A stretch of 64,000 nt of DNA from Arcicella rigui (GTDB lineage: Bacteria > Bacteroidota > Bacteroidia > Cytophagales > Spirosomataceae): the NCBI RefSeq assembly GCF_034929435.1, contig NZ_JAYFUM010000024.1:1-64000 (forward strand), written 5' to 3'. Positions within the stretch are counted from its first letter, which is position 1; each line of letters starts with the position of its first letter. The notes below the pieces were generated by a model. It saw only the letters and a program-made list of their open reading frames with translations, did not search any database and was not told the origin of the DNA. The position numbers and the translations under genes were made by a program. Below, piece after piece: positions 38,154 through 46,581 of the stretch.

Positions 38154-39503
38154 CTATCCCTTCCAGCCTAAAGCTCTCAATGATTGTTTTATGGCGGTTT
38201 CTTGCTGTTTAAAGGACTCATCAAGTTCTTTGAATAGTAACGGATACATTTCCTTTACTTTGGCGTTTATAGCTGCTTTAAATGACGGTCTCTGTAAGTT
38301 TTCTTCTATGTTCAATTGTTTGTTGTAATCTACTCTTAGTTTTATACTCTCAATAAAATGTTCTTTTACAGTAGGATTTGTATTGAAGAAATGCTCGATA
38401 ATCGCATTCTGGTTTTCATAATAGCTAATCCGCAATGATTCCAAAGCTTTCTCTTCTTGTTCTATCGTAGTCTGAAGAAGATTTTGTTGTTTTTTATCAG
38501 TGCTTGATTTGGTATTCGCCAAGGGTTTTATTTCAAAGAGTACTTCTTGTTGCATTAATTTTTGCAAGTAACCCATCAGGTTCTTAATCTTAGTACCGTT
38601 TGCTTGCTGTTTCTTCACTGTTTCAATTCGTTCTAAAACATAGTCAGGTGAATATTTTTCCAACCATTCGTTAATGGTTTTTAGGTTGATGCCTTCCCAT
38701 GTTTTGATAGCATCATATACTTTGGACATTTCTTCATTTACATCATTTTCGTTACTCTCTGGCTGCTTACGCTCTTCTACCACAGTTTTATTGGAGTAAA
38801 TATTAAAAATAATTGAATGTACTGCTTTCCCTCTTTTGTCTTCTTCAAAAGTAAAACGAATGTCTGTATAGTTTTCTAAGTCTTCTTGGGCTTTTAAAAT
38901 CACTCTTTGTTTGAAATTAGCGTACAATGGATACTTGTCGGCAACTGCCAGTGTGTCTTTTAATTCGGTGAGTGTAAATATCCGTTTCCCAATTTTTTCA
39001 TACTGTTTCAACAATTCGTAAATTCGAACCGAAAATGAACTTTGTAATTGTAACACGTTACGAACATCGTACATTAAAAATTGCGATTGTAACTGCAACA
39101 AAAAGGGCTTCATTTTGGGGTGAAACGAAATGTCAATATAGCTTCCCTGACTTTTACTTGTAAAACTGTCTAAACCTACGGCAATGTGCGTTAGAAATTC
39201 TTTTTCTCCTTCGTCTGTATCACGAACGATTTTAATTTCTTTTTTCATCAATTTTACCGCCCCTCCCTTCAATAAATTATAGGCTTGACGGTCGGTTGTA
39301 AGATTAAAATCTTCTATGACGTCCTTTAAATAAATACGGTATTCTTTGAAGTCTTCATCGTCAGGGAAAATCATAGTAAGCATCTTTGTAAAGACACGCA
39401 TTTCCCATATATCAAAGCGATATTTTCCTTCAACAAGGTTATTAGATTTTCTTATAAGCTTTACAGATTGCGAGCTATCGCTATCATTTTTCTTCTTTTT
39501 CAT
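38154..39503 (-). CDS. Rep_3/RepB-family plasmid replication initiator
   Basis: 449 residues from the ATG at 39503. The frame is open further to 39665, but that extension is only translated iterons (repeated YNKFR). The first winged-helix domain is SNNLVEGKYRFDIWEMRVFT, then LTTDRQAYNLLKGGAVKLMK and VLQLQSSFSVRIYELLKQYE, as in initiators that bind iterons. The second winged helix ends near residue 270. The C-terminal ~180 residues are charged and helical, longer than in many RepB proteins. It starts replication at the adjacent iteron array. The divergent parA/parB genes complete a plasmid maintenance module. Confidence 0.9.
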   Translation of the reverse strand: MKKKKNDSDSSQSVKLIRKSNNLVEGKYRFDIWEMRVFTKMLTMIFPDDEDFKEYRIYLKDVIEDFNLTTDRQAYNLLKGGAVKLMKKEIKIVRDTDEGEKEFLTHIAVGLDSFTSKSQGSYIDISFHPKMKPFLLQLQSQFLMYDVRNVLQLQSSFSVRIYELLKQYEKIGKRIFTLTELKDTLAVADKYPLYANFKQRVILKAQEDLENYTDIRFTFEEDKRGKAVHSIIFNIYSNKTVVEERKQPESNENDVNEEMSKVYDAIKTWEGINLKTINEWLEKYSPDYVLERIETVKKQQANGTKIKNLMGYLQKLMQQEVLFEIKPLANTKSSTDKKQQNLLQTTIEQEEKALESLRISYYENQNAIIEHFFNTNPTVKEHFIESIKLRVDYNKQLNIEENLQRPSFKAAINAKVKEMYPLLFKELDESFKQQETAIKQSLRALGWKG

Positions 39504-39533
39504 CAAACTGACATTTATATAAATATAAAGATA

Positions 39534-39654
39534 CCTAAATTTGTTATAGTTGACCCTAAATTTGTTATAATTATCCCTAAATTTGTTATAGCTGTTCCCT
39601 AAAAATGTTATAGTAATCCCTAAAAATGTTATAGTTGACCCTAAATTTGTTATA
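39534..39654. repeat. Six iterons upstream of rep (replication origin)
   Basis: Six copies of the 16-bp unit CCCTAAATTTGTTATA (one starts ACC; two read CCCTAAAAATGTTATA) begin at 39533, 39554, 39575, 39597, 39618 and 39639. They are therefore spaced 21-22 bp apart, on the same helix face. They lie just upstream of the rep start on the minus strand. This is the typical binding array of a Rep_3 initiator and a source of copy-number control. Confidence 0.92.
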
Positions 39655-40194
39655 ATAAAGCTCATAACTAATTGTTTATCAGTAAGTTACAACGCCCGAA
39701 AATACAGAAAATACAGAAAATACAAAGATAAAATACAACAACAGACGAATTTTGATTTTTTATTACTAAAAATAATAGGTTTGTTGTACTTTTTTGCTAA
39801 ACCCTAATTTTAAACTCTCTTATATTCATCGTTTTTGAAATTAAAATACAAATGTTCGGCGAACCCTAAATTTGTTATAGTTGGCAAAGTTTCTTCCCTA
39901 TTTTTGTTATACTTTATCAGCATTTTTATAGAAAAAAAGCGATTTTAACCAATCAAAACAGCATTTTTGAGCCATGCTTTAGTTAATTTTAACACTTGCC
40001 GTTTTGTACCCTAAATTTGTTATATTTAACTGATTTTATTATAACAAATAACTGGTTTTCAGTTATTTAAAAATTTAAGGGGACTATTTATAACAATTTT
40101 ACCTACTGTATTTTTATTCCTTAACGAAGCTTATTAAGCGATTTTAAGTCTAAAAGACTACAAGTATAAATTATCTATTAGAAAAATGCTATTA
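39655..40194. other. Origin region with isolated iterons
   Basis: About 540 bp of very AT-rich DNA between the iteron array and parA. Single iterons recur at 39864-39879 and 40009-40024, and a weaker one (CCCTATTTTTGTTATA) begins near 39897. The long A/T runs are a likely unwinding region. No gene is visible. Confidence 0.7.
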
Positions 40195-40250
40195 TTTGTC
40201 AAAAAAACTTGACAAAGTTTTTTATTTATCTTAATTTTAAGACAAATAAA
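40195..40250 (+). promoter_or_regulatory. Two operator dyads in the parA leader
   Basis: TTTGTC-N10-GACAAA at 40195-40216 and TTTATTTATCTTAA-TT-TTAAGACAAATAAA at 40221-40250 (one mismatch in 14-bp arms). The second ends 9 bp before the parA start. ParA here has an N-terminal DNA-binding domain, so autorepression at these dyads is the simplest reading. Confidence 0.65.
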
Positions 40251-40259
40251 AATGATAAT

Positions 40260-41207
40260 ATGCTTTCGCACGATAAAACCATCTTATTCCTAAGAAAAAA
40301 TCCAGCCCTCTCTGTTTCTATTCTTGAAAAAGAAGCAGGGCTTCCAACGAGTACGCTCTCAAAGGCCCTCAATGGCGATAGGATTCTTAATACAAAACAT
40401 CTCAATAGCCTATATCCCATTTTAGTAAAATACGGCTATAATGAAGTACAACACAACAAAGCAAGAGTGATTTCTATTGTGAACCACAAAGGAGGTGTAG
40501 GTAAAACCACTACTACAATCAACCTTGGGAGAGCTTTAAATAAATTGGGATTCAAAGTATTATTGGTAGATATGGACTCGCAAGGGAATTTATCACAATC
40601 TTTAGGCATTGACAATCCAGAAAAACAAGTAGTAAATGCTCTATTGAAAAATGAAGAATTGCCCGTTGTACAAATTGCTGAAAATTACGATTTATCGCCC
40701 AGTGATTTAGAATTAGCCTTTGCTGATTTAGAATTGGTTCAAGCAGTTGGAGGAGTAAATCAATTAAAAAATAAATTGAATCCACTCAAAGATAAGTATG
40801 ACTATATTTTAATTGACTGTCCGCCTGCTTTAAATATTTTCACCAATTCAGCTTTGGTAGCCTCAAACGGATGTTTGGTAACATTGCAGCCAGAAGTATC
40901 GGCTATGAAAGGAATCAATAATTTATTTGAAAGGATTTCGCAAGTGCGTGAAAGAATCAATCCAGAGCTGATGGTAGAAGGAATTGTATTAACGATGGTT
41001 GATAAACGCCTAAAAGTACACCGTGATATGATTGACTATGTGTACCAAACATTGAATAATTTCAAAATCTATAAAACAGAAATTAGAAATAACGTTTCAG
41101 TGAAAGAATCTCAGATTTCACAGATTAATATTTTTGATTACGATTCAAATTCTAACGGAGCAATAGATTACATGAATTTGGCAAAAGAATTCTGTTCAAA
41201 TTCATAA
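40260..41207 (+). CDS. parA: ParA-family partition ATPase with N-terminal DNA-binding domain
   Basis: 315 residues from the ATG at 40260; a TTG 17 codons upstream falls inside an operator dyad. Residues ~1-65 form a helix-turn-helix domain (SVSILEKEAGLPTSTLSKAL). The deviant Walker A KGGVGKTT is at 77-84, Walker A' DMDSQGNLS follows, and the B motif is YILIDCPPALNI. This is the type Ia plasmid ParA architecture, which both positions plasmids and represses its own promoter. parB follows after 24 bp. Confidence 0.93.
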   Translation: MLSHDKTILFLRKNPALSVSILEKEAGLPTSTLSKALNGDRILNTKHLNSLYPILVKYGYNEVQHNKARVISIVNHKGGVGKTTTTINLGRALNKLGFKVLLVDMDSQGNLSQSLGIDNPEKQVVNALLKNEELPVVQIAENYDLSPSDLELAFADLELVQAVGGVNQLKNKLNPLKDKYDYILIDCPPALNIFTNSALVASNGCLVTLQPEVSAMKGINNLFERISQVRERINPELMVEGIVLTMVDKRLKVHRDMIDYVYQTLNNFKIYKTEIRNNVSVKESQISQINIFDYDSNSNGAIDYMNLAKEFCSNS

Positions 41208-41231
41208 AACATTTCAGAAGACCTTATCATC

Positions 41232-42137
41232 ATGGCAAAAAAATATATGGGCAGCCTTGGTACTGCAACAATCATTAAAGACCAAAGTCTTTTGAATCAT
41301 GAGGCTATCAAACAACAAATTTATATTGTTGATGAACTCAGAGATCTAATTCCGCCACTCCAAGAAGAAGAATACAAACAATTAGAAAAAAATATCTTAG
41401 CCGAAGGATGTAGAGAAGCCTTAATGGTTTGGGAAACCACTAAAAATAATGTCGATACAACGCTTACTGATACTTCAACCGTTTATGTTTTAGTAGATGG
41501 ACACAACCGTTATGGCATTTGTCAAAAGCATCAAATCAACTTTAAAATACATTTAGTTTCTTTTAATAATTTAAGAGAAGTTAAAGAGTATATGATTGAT
41601 AATCAATTAGGTAGAAGGAATCTAATACCTGAGCAAGCATCTTATTTGAGAGGAATTAGATACAATGCTGAGAAGTTAGAAAAAGGCAAATATGTCCGAG
41701 ATGAGCATAAAGGTCAAAATGTCCCTTATGCCTCCGAGGTCAAAAAAGAAAGTACTTCGCTCAAACTTGCCAAACAATATAATGTAAGTGAGAAGACGAT
41801 TAAAAGAGATGCAGAATTTGCTGAAGGACTCAATTTACTTGACCCTTCGCTGAAAAAAGATATTTTATCAGGTAAAGTAAAAGCCAAAAAATCTGAAATT
41901 CAGCAACTTGCTCAAATTTCAGAAGTACCAGAAAAATCAATCACAACTTTGGAAGAAGTGTCAATGATTTTACAGACAAATGAACCCAAAGTATCAAAAT
42001 CGGAAGATTTAGAGAATCACAAAACTGTGTTAATGAGCAAAATTCAAGAAATTGCCCTCAGCATTAACAGCAACGCAAGTCAAAGTCTTTGTGATGAGTT
42101 AATAAAATTATCACAAGCCTTGAAAAAAGTATTGTAA
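41232..42137 (+). CDS. parB: ParB-family partition protein
   Basis: 301 residues. The N-terminal ParB/Srx-fold domain (IVDELRDLIPPLQEEEYKQLEKNI, read in parts, and VLVDGHNRYGICQKH) contains a variant of the CTPase motifs. Next comes the helix-turn-helix region (SLKLAKQYNVSEKTIKRDAE) and a C-terminal helical dimerisation segment (about 250-301). It should bind a centromere; the cluster of TGTTCACA sites at 42378-42526 just downstream is a good candidate. It is co-transcribed with parA and ends at a hairpin terminator. Confidence 0.9.
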   Translation: MAKKYMGSLGTATIIKDQSLLNHEAIKQQIYIVDELRDLIPPLQEEEYKQLEKNILAEGCREALMVWETTKNNVDTTLTDTSTVYVLVDGHNRYGICQKHQINFKIHLVSFNNLREVKEYMIDNQLGRRNLIPEQASYLRGIRYNAEKLEKGKYVRDEHKGQNVPYASEVKKESTSLKLAKQYNVSEKTIKRDAEFAEGLNLLDPSLKKDILSGKVKAKKSEIQQLAQISEVPEKSITTLEEVSMILQTNEPKVSKSEDLENHKTVLMSKIQEIALSINSNASQSLCDELIKLSQALKKVL

Positions 42138-42161
42138 GGTTTTAAAGGCTTTTTAAGCAAA

Positions 42162-42200
42162 AAATCGGTACAGAAACATTTCTGTACCGATTTGTTTTTA
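42162..42200 (+). terminator. Terminator of parAB
   Basis: Inverted repeat AAATCGGTACAGAA / TTCTGTACCGATTT followed by a T-rich run, 25 bp past the parB stop. Confidence 0.85.
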
Positions 42201-42377
42201 TAGCTTTTCCATTTTAGAAAGATATTATAAGATAATCCAGAATTAATTAGGTAAAAAACTTAAGCTTAGATAAAATCCCTTTGATAGTTTTCTCCTTATG
42301 GATTTAACCAACGAAAATAATAGCCTACCCCATTAAATATTTATAAAGTATTAGTCATTTTTAATGAATGATATGAC

Positions 42378-42526
42378 TGTTCACAACATTAGTCATTTTT
42401 CCAGTATTGTATTGTTCACAGCTGTTCACAAGAGCGTTTACAGAGTTGTGAACAGTTGTACACGCTTGTTTACCAGAGACTTACACTTGATTTTCAAGAT
42501 TTTTTTAAAATAAGTATATGTGAACA
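42378..42526. repeat. Candidate parS centromere: five TGTTCACA/TGTGAACA sites
   Basis: The octamer TGTTCACA occurs at 42378-42385, 42413-42420 and 42423-42430, and its inverse TGTGAACA at 42447-42454 and 42519-42526. Five copies in 150 bp, in both directions, immediately downstream of parB and in a non-coding gap. The ATTAGTCATTTTT direct repeat (near 42352 and 42389) lies in the same area. ParB-binding sites of plasmids are commonly arranged this way. Confidence 0.6.
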
Positions 42527-42664
42527 AAAATTCTTTAAAAGTTTTGAGGAATGTTGCTGAATGTTACAAATCTAAATTTTGTATTTGCTTTGGCTATAAA
42601 TAAATCTGTCAGACTATTTTTTAGTATTAAACAATTCTATCAAAAGTCAAGATGACTTAATAAA

Positions 42665-44131
42665 CTATGAGAGTGACCCGCTCATCCAGTTGGATTTTTG
42701 AATTAAGGTAACAACTCCTATGTTGTAAGCATAAATAGCCGCAGGAACAAAAGTAATATTCAGATTATCCAAGGTTCTATTACCTGTTTGGTCCATAGTC
42801 GTTACCAAAGTAGCCCTAAAATTATTTTGATTGCAAAAATGTAATAAGCTGCTTAATTCTTGTGGTTTATCAAAATAGCGATTACTCCATTTAACTTCAA
42901 CACACCACTGTGGTTTAAATAATTTATTATCAATGAGAACAATGTCCACTTCACCTTCAGAGCGACCCATTTTCCAACGTGCATACTTTAAATCAAGATT
43001 TTCTCTGTGCATCCATTGAGAAAAAATAGCTGTTTCTACCATATTACCTGTCTCATTATCAGTTTCTTGTATTGGTGAAAACAAGGCAGTACGTAATGAT
43101 GGGTTTGTTAGATATACTTTGAAATTAGTAATCCGCTTAAACTTCTTGGCATTATCGTCAATTTTATGAATGACCTTGATTAAAAAAGCTGCTTCTAAGT
43201 ATTCTAAATACTTTTTGATGATTTCTTTTTGAATACCGCTATCTCTTCCTAATTTTTCATAAGAAAATTCATTACCTGAATTATAAGCTAAATAACTGAA
43301 AAAGCTATTTAGCTCCTGAACGTCTTTGATGCCGTATAAACTCGGGAGGTCACGTAACAAAACTTTATCAACAATATCGTTTTTTACGTAGCGTCCCATA
43401 TCACGCTGAATTTTTTCAGACAATACTACTTCTGGATACCCTCCATAGTTGAGATAATGGAAAAACTCTTTATTCAAAGCCTTATTATCGTGCGTAGTAA
43501 AAAATGGTACTTCTTTTTCGTTATAAATAATAGACTTTGATTGTACTAAATGGTTTAAGCCTTTAAGATGTATATACTCATGGAAAGTTAATGGAGGTAA
43601 CATGAAATCTGTAAACCTACCAGCACCGCTTTCTGTACTTTGTAATCGTAAAGCTGCTGCTGCCGAACCAGAAACGATAAACTTTGTTTTGGGATAAAAA
43701 TCGACTAATACTTTGAGATGACGTTCCCAATCTTTCAGATATTGGATTTCGTCAAAAAACACAAAACACCCATCCAAACTTTCTAAATGGACGGCTTCTT
43801 TTGCCAGCAACAATATATCCTCAAGACCCAATTGCATATAAATAGGATTGTCGATACCAATAAAAAAGATTTTCTGAGGTGAAATTTTTTCTGTTATCAA
43901 TTCTTGTATGGCATGAAACATCATAACTGTTTTGCCTACACGTCGTGGCCCCATTAAAACCACCGCTCTTTTTATTTCGGTTTCTTTTACAAAAGGATAG
44001 AACAAATCAAAATATAGTCTTTTGGACATATCCATGTACGTTTGTTGTACTTGACCCGTGAGCCACCAGGGGTTTTCGTATTGTAAGCGTTCTATTCTTT
44101 TTGATGTTGGAATAATATTATTATAAGCCAT
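42665..44131 (-). CDS. AAA ATPase with DUF4143-type C-terminus
   Basis: 488 residues. Walker A GPRRVGKT at 61-68, Walker B CFVFFDEIQYLKDWE, and a sensor-like FIVSGSAAAAL. The C-terminal DUF4143 domain shows the nuclease-like pattern EGEVDIVLID...CVEVKWSNRYFD. The family is widespread, often next to mobile DNA, and its function is not established. It lies between the partition genes and the BREX operon. A perfect 14-bp dyad just upstream may be its operator. Confidence 0.85.
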   Translation of the reverse strand: MAYNNIIPTSKRIERLQYENPWWLTGQVQQTYMDMSKRLYFDLFYPFVKETEIKRAVVLMGPRRVGKTVMMFHAIQELITEKISPQKIFFIGIDNPIYMQLGLEDILLLAKEAVHLESLDGCFVFFDEIQYLKDWERHLKVLVDFYPKTKFIVSGSAAAALRLQSTESGAGRFTDFMLPPLTFHEYIHLKGLNHLVQSKSIIYNEKEVPFFTTHDNKALNKEFFHYLNYGGYPEVVLSEKIQRDMGRYVKNDIVDKVLLRDLPSLYGIKDVQELNSFFSYLAYNSGNEFSYEKLGRDSGIQKEIIKKYLEYLEAAFLIKVIHKIDDNAKKFKRITNFKVYLTNPSLRTALFSPIQETDNETGNMVETAIFSQWMHRENLDLKYARWKMGRSEGEVDIVLIDNKLFKPQWCVEVKWSNRYFDKPQELSSLLHFCNQNNFRATLVTTMDQTGNRTLDNLNITFVPAAIYAYNIGVVTLIQKSNWMSGSLS

Positions 44132-44566
44132 TATTTTATTTATTTTGATGTAAATGTAAAAATAAATAAAATAAAAAATGTTTATTTTAACAAAAAAGAT
44201 AATTTAAGTTTAAAATAAGCACTATTGAAGGTTTATTTTACCACACTATAAAAGTACTATTAGCAAATACTAATTCTAAGCAATTATTACGATAGCCGTT
44301 TTTTTTGATTTTACAAGAGTAGCATTTGTTTATTGTAGTATGTGTAAAGTACTGAGAAAGTGATGACGCCACCTTTTTTATTTTTTAAGTAATACCAGCA
44401 ACAAGTAAAGATGACTTCATAGAAAATTAAATTTTTTCTATGAATATTATTGAACTGGTCTATTCTTTCAATATTGTTTAAAATTCACATCATTGGGTAC
44501 TGACTTCTTTATCAATAGTTGGTAAAATAAAGTGATTAAAGATAGTATTCTCTGTTTTAGTGATTT
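44132..44566. other. Gap between ATPase gene and BREX operon
   Basis: Holds a perfect inverted repeat ATTTTATTTATTTT / AAAATAAATAAAAT at 44133-44172, which spans the leader of the DUF4143 ATPase gene and is a likely operator/promoter. A second inverted repeat TTCATAGAAAA / TTTTCTATGAA at 44416-44444 may end the BREX transcript, about 120 bp beyond brxL. No gene is visible. Confidence 0.55.
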
Positions 44567-46579
44567 TTAATTTTCTGATTTTAGAAATGTAATTTCACAA
44601 GCTTTACAAAGACGTCTTTCTTGAATATATTCACTGATGTCATACCAACCTCCTGTTTTTTGCCAAATATCTAAGCCTCTGCCTAAAACTATTTTCCAGC
44701 CATTGTTTAATTGTATCGAACGGTCGTGTATATTTTCATCAAATTCATAAGAAAATATAATATCCATTGACGCTAATGAGTCTGTTATTTGATTAAAAGC
44801 TCCTTTAACTCCTTGTATAAAATCCTCATTGTTGCTGGTTGCCAAATGTAGCTTTATGGTTGATCCTATTTGTTTTTTTGCACAAATCAAACTTATCAAT
44901 TCCATCAAATTTCGTAATTGATAAGGCAGACGAATGTAAGGATCTATAATGGTAATTGCTGTTGCATCTATTAAGTAGTCGCCAAAGAGATTATGGTATG
45001 AAATCCCAAGCTGATTATCTCGTATGATTTTTTGCCCTGCCAATAACTCTTTCTGCGAATTTTGGACACTTGATAATGTTGAATTTGATTCTGATATAAC
45101 CTGTGTCGTTACTTCTTTGGATAAACCATATTCAATAACCTCCAGTGTTTCTACATTTACTTTTTGCTTAGTTTGTTTATTTTGATAACTAAAATCAACA
45201 ACTTCAAAAGTATCGTCCATCTTTTGCAGCTGTAGTTTTACTCGTTTTCTACATTCAATGGCGAAGTCTAATAGCTCTTGGCACTCTTCTTGGCTCATCC
45301 CTCCAGCAGGATAAATAACTTTAGCTAAACCAGCAAACGTTTTAACAATCCCCGTTTTATCACGAGTGGTAATACTATCCGAAAGCTCAAAATATTGAGC
45401 ATATTCATGGGTTCTGTCTTCTTTTCTAAGTTCTTTGAGTATTTCAGCAAGGTAATCTACAATAAATCCATAGTCAGAAGTGAACATATCATTTCTAAGT
45501 TTTTGTACCTCCCATCCCGGCAGATAGGCATGAATTCTATCAAGGAATGCTGTATCATAATAGTCTTTTGGAAGGGCATCAAATAAATTACTATGATTAA
45601 GCATATACTCAACCGTATGGTCTGTGTTACCAACAAATACCATTGAGGCTGAAGCACCATATACTTGTGTTCCTCTTGAAAAAGACTTATTAGCCATATA
45701 GTTCTTCATGATGTCCACCAAACCTCTGTCTGTATTCTTGCTTTTGCCTGCAAATTCATCGTAAGCGACTACATCCCAATAACCTACTAAACCGATTTCC
45801 CCAGAACTATTATTGACGAATAGTTTTGCTTTTGATACTTCGCCCCCAGAAATTAACATGCCATGTGGAGATAGTTCAGAGAAAATATGTGATTTACCTG
45901 TGCCTTTTGGCCCAAGTTCCATCAAGTTATAGTTGTTTTCAACAAAGGGGACTAATCGAGTGAGTTGTAGTAGTTTTGAACGGAAACTAAACTCTTCAGG
46001 ATTCAGCCCCATCGTTTGTAGTAGCACGTCTATCCATTCTTCTTTTGAAAATGCTTTACGCCCTTCTTTGTATTCTTCTACATCGCCTCCTGCAATTTGT
46101 ATTGGTTTTAGTGATTCAATAATCCAAGGCGTTCTATCTTTTTCGTCTGAAGATATATAAGCTAAAGTAAGGATACACCAAACACCACTTGATAATAGCT
46201 TTTGATGAGCCTTGATAATATCATCTGCAATGGGTACTCTGTTGAGTCCTAAATTAGCGAAATAGGCTTCATACTGGTCTTGTTTGTCATTGAGTTTTAC
46301 CGATACTTTATCAATAATCCTATGAGAACCTTTTTCTCGAATGGTTGATTTAATTATCTGAGCTTCATCTCGATGAACAAAATGTTTGGCAAGTATATTC
46401 TTTACCGTTTCTACGCCACGAGAAATGGTTTCTTCATCGTCTGTAGCACAGTATTGTCCCAGCAGATATTCTAAGACATAAATCGGAACAATGGCATTGC
46501 CTTTTACCAACTTGGTTAGGTCTTTACGAACAACCTTTCCGCCAAAGTGTTCATTCAATTTAGAATCAAGTGCTTTCAT
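44567..46579 (-). CDS. brxL: BrxL, BREX AAA+ protein with MIT_C-like C-terminal domain
   Basis: 670 residues. The N-terminal BrxL domain is followed by an AAA+ core: Walker A GPKGTGKSH (Lys near 229) and Walker B VVAYDEFAG (Asp near 274), and FVGNTDHTVEYML-type sensor sequence. In classical BrxL the ATPase core is followed by a Lon-like Ser/Lys protease fold; I find no such motif. Instead residues ~525-670 read SYHNLFGDYL, ITIIDPYIRLPYQLRNLMEL, IHDRSIQLNNGWKIVLGRGLD and RRLCKACEITFL, the pattern of MIT_C (phospholipase-D-like, known from MITD1). It is the last gene of the operon, 2 bp after pglZ. In BREX type 1 systems BrxL is needed for phage exclusion but not for methylation. Confidence 0.9.
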   Translation of the reverse strand: MKALDSKLNEHFGGKVVRKDLTKLVKGNAIVPIYVLEYLLGQYCATDDEETISRGVETVKNILAKHFVHRDEAQIIKSTIREKGSHRIIDKVSVKLNDKQDQYEAYFANLGLNRVPIADDIIKAHQKLLSSGVWCILTLAYISSDEKDRTPWIIESLKPIQIAGGDVEEYKEGRKAFSKEEWIDVLLQTMGLNPEEFSFRSKLLQLTRLVPFVENNYNLMELGPKGTGKSHIFSELSPHGMLISGGEVSKAKLFVNNSSGEIGLVGYWDVVAYDEFAGKSKNTDRGLVDIMKNYMANKSFSRGTQVYGASASMVFVGNTDHTVEYMLNHSNLFDALPKDYYDTAFLDRIHAYLPGWEVQKLRNDMFTSDYGFIVDYLAEILKELRKEDRTHEYAQYFELSDSITTRDKTGIVKTFAGLAKVIYPAGGMSQEECQELLDFAIECRKRVKLQLQKMDDTFEVVDFSYQNKQTKQKVNVETLEVIEYGLSKEVTTQVISESNSTLSSVQNSQKELLAGQKIIRDNQLGISYHNLFGDYLIDATAITIIDPYIRLPYQLRNLMELISLICAKKQIGSTIKLHLATSNNEDFIQGVKGAFNQITDSLASMDIIFSYEFDENIHDRSIQLNNGWKIVLGRGLDIWQKTGGWYDISEYIQERRLCKACEITFLKSEN

Positions 46580-46581
46580 CC

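Noticed and set aside
39504..39665. N-terminal extension of Rep with repeated YNKFR
   Set aside because: It is the translation of the iteron array. The conserved initiator starts at the ATG at 39503.
40209..40259. TTG start for ParA at 40209
   Set aside because: It would place the start inside an operator dyad and add residues unlike any ParA. The ATG at 40260 fits the helix-turn-helix domain.
42665..44131. DUF4143 ATPase as a BREX component
   Set aside because: It is on the same strand but 435 bp away beyond a possible terminator, and it is not part of known BREX types.
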